Source: Streptomyces vinaceus | Lineage (GTDB): Bacteria; Actinomycetota; Actinomycetes; Streptomycetales; Streptomycetaceae | Direction of reading: 5' to 3' | Assembly (NCBI RefSeq): GCF_008704935.1 | Contig: NZ_CP023692.1 | Span: forward strand, 7,541,501 to 7,605,500 | DNA: 64,000 bases | Part shown: positions 19,316 to 27,155 of the stretch, piece after piece | Numbering within the stretch: position 1 is the stretch's first letter | How the letters are laid out: every line of letters starts with the position of its first letter | Position numbers and translations under genes: made by a program | Notes under the pieces: model-generated | The model's input: only the letters and a program-made list of their open reading frames with translations | What the model was told of the DNA's origin: nothing | Database searches by the model: none

Positions 19316-19411
19316 CTACGACGCCGGTCCGGGCGCCCGCACAATGGTCTGCGGGCGGCCTCGGGATGGCGTGGTCTGTTCGGGAGGGGCGGTGCGCGAG
19401 TCTGGTCGGGG

Positions 19412-19690
19412 TCAGGGGTTGAGGTAGTCGTTGAGGTAGCTGTGGGCGGCGGCTTCGCTGGTACCGAGGGCGGTTGCGATCTTGTTGAGCGGTAGGTCTT
19501 GGGCGGAGAGTTCGTACACGGCGTCCTGTCCGGTCTGGGCGATGACGTACCTCAGGTCGGCCAGACTTTCAGCGCGGTCAGCAGGTGGTCGAGGAAGCGG
19601 ACGAGCGCGGTGAGCTCGGCGGGCAGGGGGACGGCAGCGGCCCGGGTCATGGACAGGTGGACCTCGTAGTCCGCGATCGGTCCGGACTAC
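19412..19690 (-). pseudogene. Fragment of a small helical protein
   Basis: The minus strand reads ADYEVHLSMTRAAAVPLPAE and LTALVRFLDHLLTA in one frame, then LADLRYVIAQTGQDAVYELS and LNKIATALGTSEAAAHSYLN up to the stop in another, with the change near 19570. The second part resembles an HTH-like helix pair of small accessory proteins seen in Streptomyces mobile DNA. I cannot name the family. The frame change suggests decay. Confidence 0.45.
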
Positions 19691-20221
19691 GGCTCCACTC
19701 TCGCCATCCCCTGACCGCGGACCATTGCCGGTCACCTGCACCAGCGGAGGCGATACAGCAGATGGTCTGTCGGCGCGTCCCGGTGATCGTCGTACTTCAC
19801 CGGATGAGGTGCACTCGGTCGGGTCGGGTCAGTCCCGGCGGTGACATCATCGCCTTCTACACGCTCAGCCCCGCTGACGGCAGCCCGTCATCGACCTCGC
19901 AGGAAGCCATCGTCCGGTACTCCCGCCAGCAGCCCGGCGGCGTCTGCGGTCCGGACAACTGAGCCGTGTGAGGCAGGTCCTCGCCTCAGCTGCTGTGCTG
20001 CCGGGCGAAACCCGAGGCCATCCGTGCCATCGTCGGAGCCGAGGGCGGGCGCAAAAAACAGACCTGCTCCCACGGTTGCATCAGATGCAACATCGTGGGC
20101 GTTGGATCATGATCCCCCGAGGTAGAAGGCCCCGTCATCACTGGATGAGCGACAGCCGCACCTCTTCGACCAGGTCAGAGGTGGTCACCGAGCCAGGCGG
20201 ATGCAGACGATACAACTCCGC

Positions 20222-20620
20222 CTACTTCGAGTAGTGGACCTCGGCCAGCGGCACGAAGTGGTGCACATCAAGCCGGGCCGTGTCCGTCACCACGTCGTCG
20301 TCGTAGGCGCTGCGCCAGGAGCCGACGGTCAGCTTGCAGTCGGCCGCTACCTGCGGGGCCACGACGGCTTCGGTGAGGATGACCTCCTTGCGGTTGTCGC
20401 AGCCGTCCTCGGCGTTCAGGCCCTTGTTCCAGGGCTCGTACAGGTTTCGCTTGTAGCCCTCGCGGTGCTCGGCGGGCAACCCCTCGAACAGCCCAGGCCC
20501 AGCTGCGACGCCTGGTCTCAGCGGATGTCGGTGGTCCCTGCGAAGATCCCGGTCTTGGAGCTCCTCACCGCCCTTGCCGGACTCGATGCCCACCCGCAGA
20601 GGACTTGGTGCCGGGCCTGG
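20222..20620 (-). pseudogene. N-terminal/central fragment of an HNH endonuclease (DUF1524-like)
   Basis: The reading frame gives LPAEHREGYKRNLYEPWNKG, then CDNRKEVILTEAVVAPQVAA, then LTVGSWRSAYDDDVVTDTAR and LDVHHFVPLAEVH, followed by a stop. This is the first two thirds of a DUF1524-type HNH nuclease, with the catalytic-site segment LDxxHxVPLAE intact. The C-terminal third is missing here and lies on the opposite strand at 19.05-19.3 kb. Its 5' side abuts the IS5 element, so the true start is lost. Confidence 0.7.
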
Positions 20621-20645
20621 AGGCCGGCCGGGAGCTCGGTGACGT

Positions 20646-21508
20646 TCACGCGGCCAGCCCGAGGGTGTCGCGCCAGGCCGGAGACGGTGTGGTGAGGCGG
20701 CGGGCCATGTTCGAGATCGAGGCCCAGTAGACGCGGGAGGCGGAGGTGTCGGGCCGGTGGTCGTACTCACGGGCGAGGCGGCGGTGCAGCATCAGCGTGC
20801 CGTTGACCTGCTCCACGATCCACCCCTTCGGTTGCGGAATGAAGCCTTTGCCCTGGTCAGCGGGGCTGCGGCGGACGATCTCGACGTCGATGCCGGCCAG
20901 GGCGCCGTCGATGAGGACCTCGTCCTTGAAGCCCTGGTCCACCAGGGCCTTCTCCAGGCGGTTGCCGCACCGCTCGGCGGCCTGGTCAAGCAGGGCGGTC
21001 CCGGCGGCGTCGTCGTGTGCGGAGGCGGCCAGCACGACGACGTCGATGACCAGCCCCGTCACATCTACGGCCAGGCCCCGCTTGCGGCCCGACACCTTCT
21101 TGTGCGCGTCCAGTCCCGTCGTGGTCTTGGGGACACCCGCCGCGGCGCGGACAGACTGGGTGTCGATGATCACGAGGGACGGGTCCTCTAATCGGCGGGC
21201 TCTCTCCCTCACCTGGCAGCGCAGGAGCTCCTGGATGCGCTGGTCGAGACCGTCCTGGCGCCACAGCGTGAAGTAGTAGAACACCGCCGACCAGGCCGGC
21301 AGGTCGTGGGGCAGATAGCGCCACTGGCAGCCCGTCCGGTCTGGTAGAAGATCGCGTTCACAACTTCCCGCAGATCACAGGCCCCGGGACCACCGCTCGC
21401 CGACCGTGCCACCCGGTCCTGCTTCCACGCCGTGATCATCGGCTCGATCAACGCCCACTGCTCGTCCGATAAGCCGCTGGGGTACGGCTTCCTCTCCATG
21501 GCCCGCAT
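20646..21508 (-). mobile_element. IS5-family (IS427-type) transposase, frameshifted
   Basis: The minus strand encodes KPYPSGLSDEQWALIEPMIT ... LREVVNAIFYQT, the usual start of IS5/IS427 transposases. After a one-base frame change near 21340 it continues as GCQWRYLPHDLPAWSAVFYY, VIIDTQSVRAAAGVPKTTTG and LVDQGFKDEVLIDGALAGID, the DDE-containing C-terminal part, to TGA 20646. IS427 members often use programmed frameshifting, but the break here lacks an obvious slippery run and looks like a lost C. The stop overlaps the GTG of a small downstream frame, as in the second copy at 42.6 kb. Confidence 0.8.
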
Positions 21509-21834
21509 ATCAGCATGGACATGCCCAACACGGACTTAACGTCCACTGAGCCCGGCTTCGTCCTGTGCGCTCGGGTTGCGTTTGCCAGTCGCCAGGGGGC
21601 GCCGGAGACTGGTGATATGAGCATGGCCCCGCCTCTGGAAACTGGGCCGGCCGGCGCCGATGCTTCTTCCGCTGTTGCCACGCCCAGTGGGCTCTTGCAC
21701 TTCGTCTTGCCGTTCGTCCACGAGACCCTCGCCAAGAGGCGTGGCAAGGCCGTGTGCTGCCGCATCGAACGTCGCGAACCCTCCCCGCCCCGGTGCCTGC
21801 TTGCCCGTTGCTCTTCCTTCCCAGGATGTGTCCC

Positions 21835-23052
21835 ATGAGCAAGACCTCCCGACTCAACTGCATCATCCCCCCGCACCTTCTGAAGAAGCTTCTGGAGAGC
21901 CAGGACGGCGAAGTGCGCCAGGCCGCCTTGGACACGATGCTGACCACCGCTCGCCTGCGGGGCGAACGAGCGGTCCGGGCGTCCTTCGCCGGCCCGGCCG
22001 CAACCGCCACCGGCAACGGCCGGCGCACCGTCTTCGACTGCGACCAAGGGAGCTTCCTCGCATCCGCCGTCATGGCCAGGTCCGAGGACGGACCGGAGTC
22101 CGCGGACGAGTCCGCGAACCGGGCGTTCGACGGACTCGGCCTGACACGCGATTTCTACAAGGAGGTGTTCCAGCGCGACTCGATCGACGGCCACGGAATG
22201 CGCCTGGACGGGTACGTTCACTTCAGTGCGAAGTTCAACAACGCGTTCTGGGACGGCCGTCAGATGGTCTTCGGCGACGGCGACGGAAAGATGCTGGGTG
22301 ACCTCACCCGATCCCTCGACGTGATCGCGCACGAGTTGACGCACGGAGTCACCGAACACACTGCCGGGCTCGTGTACCACAACCAGTCCGGGGCTCTGAA
22401 CGAGTCGTTGTCGGATGTTTTCGGATCGCTGGTGAAGCAGTGGTCGCTGAAACAGTCGGTCGACGAGGCGGACTGGCTGATCGGGGCCGACGTGTGGACT
22501 CCGGGCATCGATGCCGACGCCCTGCGTTCGATGAAGGCCCCGGGGCACGCGTACGACAACGCACTGTTCGGAAAGGACCCCCAGCCTGACCGCATGAGCA
22601 AGTTCATCCACCTTCCCGACACCGAGGAAGGGGATTCCGGCGGGGTGCACTTCAACTCGGGCATCCCGAACAAGGCGTTCTTCCTGGCGGCCGTGGGCAT
22701 CGGCGGATTCGCATGGGAGGGTGCCGGGCCCATCTGGTACGAATCGCTGAAGGCGTCCAGCTCGGAGACCCAGTTCCAGGACTTCGCGGACACCACGTTC
22801 CAGAAGGCCGGGGAACTCTTCGGCGTCGGCAGCGCCGAGCAGTCGGCCGTGCTGGCCGCGTGGCAAGGGGTGGAAATCCCCATCAGGGGCGTCCCGGCCG
22901 GAGTGGCCCGGGGGCGGAGCCGGACCGTCGACGGGAACGGTGGTCTGAGCCGACAGGACGGCGTCGCAGCCCTGACCAGGCAGGTCGGCGAACTGAGCGC
23001 CCAGGTGACCAGACTGGCCAAGGAAGTGGCCGCGTTGAAGGGGACCGGCTGA
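21835..23052 (+). CDS. Protealysin-like M4 metalloprotease
   Basis: A 405-residue zinc protease of family M4. The catalytic motif is H166-E-L-T-H170, with E190-x3-D194 (NESLSD) supplying the third zinc ligand, and the late active-site histidine is in DSGGVHFNSGIPN. There is no signal peptide. The N-terminus carries the short propeptide signature of protealysins (CIIPPHLLKKL, residues 9-19) in place of a long FTP/PepSY prodomain. A C-terminal coiled-coil-like tail (LTRQVGELSAQVTRLAKEVA) is unusual and might mediate assembly. ATG 21835 has AGGA at 21823-21826. Protealysins may act inside the cell or be exported without a signal. The inhibitor gene follows immediately. Confidence 0.9.
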   Translation: MSKTSRLNCIIPPHLLKKLLESQDGEVRQAALDTMLTTARLRGERAVRASFAGPAATATGNGRRTVFDCDQGSFLASAVMARSEDGPESADESANRAFDGLGLTRDFYKEVFQRDSIDGHGMRLDGYVHFSAKFNNAFWDGRQMVFGDGDGKMLGDLTRSLDVIAHELTHGVTEHTAGLVYHNQSGALNESLSDVFGSLVKQWSLKQSVDEADWLIGADVWTPGIDADALRSMKAPGHAYDNALFGKDPQPDRMSKFIHLPDTEEGDSGGVHFNSGIPNKAFFLAAVGIGGFAWEGAGPIWYESLKASSSETQFQDFADTTFQKAGELFGVGSAEQSAVLAAWQGVEIPIRGVPAGVARGRSRTVDGNGGLSRQDGVAALTRQVGELSAQVTRLAKEVAALKGTG

Positions 23053-23087
23053 CACCGGGAATTGCCGCCGATACGAGGGTGCGCGCA

Positions 23088-23390
23088 ATGAAGGTGACTC
23101 TGGCGGCACACGGCGGGCTGGCGGCGACGGTCAACCTCCGCCTCCCGCCCAAGGTGCTGGATACGGACACCCTGCCGGAGAACGCGGCTTCGGAGCTGGC
23201 CCGGTTGGTGGCGGCGGCGGTCGCACCGCCCGTGGCGGACCAGCCCGGCCGGGCCAGGGACGCGATGAGCTACACGATAACGGTGGAGGACGGCGGCCGA
23301 TCGACGGTCCTCAAGCAGTCGGACGCCGCCATGACCCCCGCGTTCGCGGCGTTGCTCGCACGGCTGCAGGAATACCTGGACCGGCAGTGA
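23088..23390 (+). CDS. Emfourin-like protealysin inhibitor
   Basis: A 100-residue cytosolic protein 35 bp after the M4 protease. It has the emfourin pattern: an N-terminal strand MKVTLAAHGGLAAT, a middle helix (ENAASELARLVAAAV), strands SYTITVEDGG, then TVLKQSDAAMTPAFAALLAR. Emfourins are slow tight-binding inhibitors of protealysin-like proteases and are typically encoded beside them. The pairing supports a controlled, self-protecting protease system. Confidence 0.8.
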   Translation: MKVTLAAHGGLAATVNLRLPPKVLDTDTLPENAASELARLVAAAVAPPVADQPGRARDAMSYTITVEDGGRSTVLKQSDAAMTPAFAALLARLQEYLDRQ

Positions 23391-23434
23391 CGCCTGGTGA
23401 AACACCCTGGTGGTGTGGCCCACGGAGGTGTGCG

Positions 23435-25183
23435 ATGAGCCGTGCCGAGGGGGCGGATGTCGATCGGCTGATGACCCTTTCCCGCCCCGCTCTCGATGAG
23501 TTGTTCCGTACGAGTCCCCCAGGAGAGGTACCCGTCGGGGATGAACGCGGCACCGTGCTGGTGGCGCGTGGGGCGGCGCTGTCGACGGTGGTGGCCGGGC
23601 TGGTGCGGCTCATCGCGTGGAAGGGCAAGGTGTTCGACGCCGACCGGGGCGAACTGCGCAACAAGGTCACGCCGTTCGGAGTGCGCGCGATACGGGCGAA
23701 GGTGTACCGGGGCGCCAGCCGGCTCGACGGCGGGGAGTGCACCGTGCTCGACTACTCCCGGACGTCCGCCCTCGCGCATTGGATCCGCGACGAGATCCGG
23801 GAGGTCACGCCCGGCGTCCATCTCGGCATCGTCTATTGGGGGCGGCGCAAGGTCCTCAATTTCGCCCTGTCCTCTCCTGGTTCGCCCACTTCAGCTTCGC
23901 CCCGACGCGCGTCGCAGCAGATCGCCGTCACCGTCCGGGCCACCGTGCCCACGGACCGGGTGGCCGAGGTGCAAGAGGTATTGGCCGAGGCCAACCGCCG
24001 CCACGCCGGGGGCGAGTTCTTCCCCTTCGCCGAGATGGTGGGCGTCCACTTCGCGCGACTGGTCCTCGTTCCCGAGGATACGGACCACACCGGGCAGAGG
24101 ATGCCGGCGAGCATCGTCTACATGAGTGAGGCCGACGCGCCGCTGGACGCGCACCTCGCCGACCTCGTCGCCAAGGCAGGCAGCGGCCTGGGAACGGTGT
24201 TCGGGCACTGCCGGAACTATCCGCCCGCCGGCGCACCGGATGCCGCGCGGGTCGCGTGGCTGCGGGCCCACTGCGTGTCCAGCGACGCCTTCTACGTCAA
24301 CACGGTCGGCCGGGGCCTGCACCAGATCCAGCAGGAAGCCCGGCTGCGCGAGGCGATCCAGGAGTTCCTGGACCGGCGCGGCGCCGAGCAGGCCACCGCG
24401 GATCCGGCGGAGGTACGGGTCGCCATCCAGCGGTACGTCGCCGGTCGCCCCGACCTGGCCTGGGCGCGGTCGGGCCCCGCCCCGCCCGCGCTGCGGTGGC
24501 GGATCCGGGAGGCGGTGCACCTCGCGGGCGTACCGCTCGTCGCGCTCGCGCTGCTGCCCGTCATCCTGATCGCACTGCCGGTCTGGGCCGTGGTGCTGCG
24601 CTGGCGCGAGCGGGGTGACGTCCCCAGCCAGGAGCACCCCTCACGGGACCACGTGGCCAGGCTGGCGGCCTGCGAGGACTTCGCCACGCAGAACCCGTTC
24701 ACGGCGGTGGGCCTCGTCAAGTCCGGCCGGTTCCGGCGGGCCACGCTGACCGGGGTGCTGTTCGCCGTCGACTACGGCGTGCGCCACTTCTTCAACCGGG
24801 GCAGCCTGGCCGGGGTCAAGACCATCCACTTCGCCCGCTGGCTGTTCCTGGACGACAAACGGCGCGTCATTTTCGCGAGCAACTACGACGGCAGCCTCGA
24901 AAGCTACATGGACGACTTCATCGACAAGGTCGCCTGGGGCCTCAACGCCGTCTTCAGCAACGGCCACGGCTATCCGCGCACCAGGTGGCTCCTGTGGGAC
25001 GGCGCCGAGGACGAACTGGCCTTCAAGCACTACCTGCGCTGCCACCAGTTGCCGACACAGGTGTGGTACTCGGCGTATGACGAGCTGACCACCCGGAACC
25101 TCGAAACCAACGCCTCCATCCGCGCGGGCCTCTTCGCGGACCTCGGCCCGGCCGAGACCAGGGCCTGGCTCGCCTTGTTCTAG
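23435..25183 (+). CDS. Large conserved hypothetical protein of the peroxidase cluster
   Basis: GGAGG precedes ATG 23435; the product has 582 residues. Residues 40-130 hold a compact domain (LIAWKGKVFDADRGELRNKV, then LDYSRTSALAHWIRDEIREV). A single membrane helix lies at about 363-390 (VPLVALALLPVILIALPVWA). The C-terminal 180 residues contain IHFARWLFLDDKRRVIFASN followed by YDGSLESYMDDFIDKVAWGL, which looks like a ferredoxin-like strand-helix unit of the kind found in dimeric alpha/beta-barrel proteins. I do not recognise the family. It ends 9 bp before the DyP peroxidase gene, so the two are co-transcribed. A role in peroxide or lipid handling is guessed only from context. Confidence 0.75.
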   Translation: MSRAEGADVDRLMTLSRPALDELFRTSPPGEVPVGDERGTVLVARGAALSTVVAGLVRLIAWKGKVFDADRGELRNKVTPFGVRAIRAKVYRGASRLDGGECTVLDYSRTSALAHWIRDEIREVTPGVHLGIVYWGRRKVLNFALSSPGSPTSASPRRASQQIAVTVRATVPTDRVAEVQEVLAEANRRHAGGEFFPFAEMVGVHFARLVLVPEDTDHTGQRMPASIVYMSEADAPLDAHLADLVAKAGSGLGTVFGHCRNYPPAGAPDAARVAWLRAHCVSSDAFYVNTVGRGLHQIQQEARLREAIQEFLDRRGAEQATADPAEVRVAIQRYVAGRPDLAWARSGPAPPALRWRIREAVHLAGVPLVALALLPVILIALPVWAVVLRWRERGDVPSQEHPSRDHVARLAACEDFATQNPFTAVGLVKSGRFRRATLTGVLFAVDYGVRHFFNRGSLAGVKTIHFARWLFLDDKRRVIFASNYDGSLESYMDDFIDKVAWGLNAVFSNGHGYPRTRWLLWDGAEDELAFKHYLRCHQLPTQVWYSAYDELTTRNLETNASIRAGLFADLGPAETRAWLALF

Positions 25184-25192
25184 AGAAGGGGT

Positions 25193-26599
25193 GTGACGGT
25201 GATGGCGGAGACTGCTGCGCCCTTGGAGCTGGACGACATCCAGGGCCTCGTCGTACGCGGCTACGGCGCCCTGAAGTCGGCCTGTTTCCTGCTGATCACG
25301 GTGGAGGACCCGACGGCCGCGCGCCCCGCACTGGGGCGGCTGGCTCGGCTGGTGACGAACGGCGGCGCGCAGTCGCCCGAGTCGGCCCTGAACCTGGCCT
25401 TCACCTCGGACGGTCTGCGCCGCCTCGGGCTGGAAACCCGCGAACTCGACGGCTTCTCACAGGAGTTCGTCTCGGGCATGGCCGACTCCAGTCGCTCCCG
25501 TCTGCTGGGCGACGTGGGGGAGAACGCGCCGAACGGCTGGCGCTGGGGTGGCCCGGACTGCCCGCCCGTGGACGTCCTGGCGCTGTTGTACGCCCGGGAC
25601 GAAGAGCTCCTGGGCCGGCTGGAGGCGCAGGTTCGTCAGGACGCCCTCGGAGGCGGCGGGCTCACCGTGGCCGCCCGCCTGGGTACGTCCCCGCTGACCG
25701 ACCGTGAACCTTTCGGCTTCCGCGACGGCATCTCCCAGCCGCTGGTCGAGGGGCTCTCCAAGGTCGCCGCCGGCGACGACGCGGTCAAGGCGGGGGAGTT
25801 CGTCCTCGGCTACGCCAACGAGTACGGTCTGCTCACCGACCGGCCGCTGCTGCCCGCCGGGTACGACACCACCGGCCTGCTACCCCGTGCGCCGGACGGC
25901 GGCGGCGCCGCCGATTTCGGCCGCAACGGGAGCTACCTGGTGTTCCGGCAGCTCCGTCAGGACGTGGCGGGCTTCCACCGGTACCTCGAAGAAGCGACGC
26001 GGCGCCCCGACGGCTCCGCCGATCCCGAAGCAGGCGAGGCACTCGGGGCACGTATGGTGGGCCGCTGGCCCAGCGGCGCGCCACTGGTACGCGCACCGTT
26101 GCGGGACGACCCCAGTCTCGGCTCGGACAACGACTTCGGCTACTTCGCCACCGATCCGGAAGGCCTGAGCTGCCCCCTCGGCGCCCACGTTCGCCGGGCC
26201 AACCCGCGCGACTCGCTGGATCCCGAGCCCGGATCGGCTAAGTCGGTCGCGATCGGACGACGCCACCGGCTCCTTCGCCGCGGCCGTGCGTACGGCGGCG
26301 ACGGCGAGGCCGACGGCGACGGGGAGACGGGCTTGCACTTCCTGTGTCTGGGAGCGAACATCTCCCGCCAGTTCGAGTTCGTCCAGCACACCTGGCTGAA
26401 CAATGCCCACTTCAACGGGCTGTACGACGGTCCGGACCCGGTCGTCGCGCCCCGCGAGAACCATGATGCGACGTTCACCGTCCAAGCGGTGCCCGTCCGC
26501 ACCCGCTACCGCGGCCTGCCCCAGTTCGTCTCCATCCGGGGCGGCGCCTACTTCTTCCTGCCGGGCCTCCGGGCGCTGCGCTACCTCTGCGAGGGCTGA
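25193..26599 (+). CDS. DyP-type haem peroxidase
   Basis: A 468-residue dye-decolourising peroxidase. The hallmark GxxDG motif is present as PFGFRDGISQPLVEG, with the catalytic Asp. The proximal haem histidine is expected in CPLGAHVRRANPRD. The late region has LHFLCLGANISRQFEFVQHT. There is no signal peptide, so it is a cytoplasmic or encapsulated type. Such enzymes reduce H2O2 or organic hydroperoxides while oxidising aromatic or other donors. GTG 25193 follows GAAGGGG; ATG 25202 is an alternative start. It is preceded by the large unknown protein and followed, after an operator-like repeat, by a small membrane protein and an alpha-dioxygenase-like gene. Confidence 0.9.
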   Translation: MTVMAETAAPLELDDIQGLVVRGYGALKSACFLLITVEDPTAARPALGRLARLVTNGGAQSPESALNLAFTSDGLRRLGLETRELDGFSQEFVSGMADSSRSRLLGDVGENAPNGWRWGGPDCPPVDVLALLYARDEELLGRLEAQVRQDALGGGGLTVAARLGTSPLTDREPFGFRDGISQPLVEGLSKVAAGDDAVKAGEFVLGYANEYGLLTDRPLLPAGYDTTGLLPRAPDGGGAADFGRNGSYLVFRQLRQDVAGFHRYLEEATRRPDGSADPEAGEALGARMVGRWPSGAPLVRAPLRDDPSLGSDNDFGYFATDPEGLSCPLGAHVRRANPRDSLDPEPGSAKSVAIGRRHRLLRRGRAYGGDGEADGDGETGLHFLCLGANISRQFEFVQHTWLNNAHFNGLYDGPDPVVAPRENHDATFTVQAVPVRTRYRGLPQFVSIRGGAYFFLPGLRALRYLCEG

Positions 26600-26655
26600 C
26601 GTTGTATCCCGGGCACACGGATCCCGGCACGACTGCCGCACGGCGCGCGAAGACC

Positions 26656-26677
26656 TACGATCCCCATTACGATCGTA
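26656..26677. promoter_or_regulatory. Operator-like inverted repeat
   Basis: TACGATC and GATCGTA form a perfect 7-bp inverted repeat with an 8-base spacer, in an unusually AT-rich stretch of the 134-bp gap before ATG 26734. The right arm runs into TATAGG, which could be a -10 element. The geometry suits a TetR-type dimer, but no regulator gene is adjacent. It suggests that the downstream genes have their own control. Confidence 0.5.
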
Positions 26678-26733
26678 TAGGACGCCCGAGCTCCCACACT
26701 GTCTATTCCCCCTATGTCTCCTTGGAAGGGGTA

Positions 26734-27120
26734 ATGGCCATGAACGCGCGCTCCTTTGCGCGGTACAGCCTGGCCGGAATCCGGCTGGTGAACGGTGTGG
26801 CGGCGCTCTTGGCCCCGCAGGTGGTGGCCCGTCGGCTGGGTGCGGACGGTACGCAGCCTGCCCTCTCCTACGTCCTGCGGATGTTCGGTGTGCGGACCGT
26901 GTTCATCGGCGCCGAACTGCTGCTTCTCCAGGACCCTGCCCGGATCGCCCGGGCCTTGCGCGTCGGCACGGTCGTCCACGCCAGCGACGCGTTGTCGGCC
27001 GTCGCGGCCGGCCGGTGCGGCATGCTTGCGCCACGGGCGGCGGCGACCGCCACGGCGATCTCCACGGTGAACGTCGCCCTCACGCTGGTGGCCGGTTGGC
27101 CGCGGCGGGGCACGGGTTGA
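26734..27120 (+). CDS. Small multi-pass membrane protein (DUF4267-like)
   Basis: GGAAGGGG precedes ATG 26734; the product has 128 residues. Hydrophobic helices lie at about 12-30 (GIRLVNGVAALLAPQVVA), 45-65 (VLRMFGVRTVFIGAELLLLQ), 75-95 and 105-122. The layout and the RLG..G...P motif recall DUF4267 proteins. Function unknown. It lies between the DyP peroxidase and the alpha-dioxygenase-like gene and probably shares the latter's transcript. Confidence 0.6.
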   Translation: MAMNARSFARYSLAGIRLVNGVAALLAPQVVARRLGADGTQPALSYVLRMFGVRTVFIGAELLLLQDPARIARALRVGTVVHASDALSAVAAGRCGMLAPRAAATATAISTVNVALTLVAGWPRRGTG

Positions 27121-27155
27121 CCATTCGACCGAGTGGCGCCGAAAGGAACTCCGCG

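Noticed and set aside
20646..21508. Programmed frameshifting in the IS5 transposase
   Set aside because: No A/T-rich slippery heptamer or downstream structure was seen at the break; a lost C in ACC(C)GG explains it more simply.
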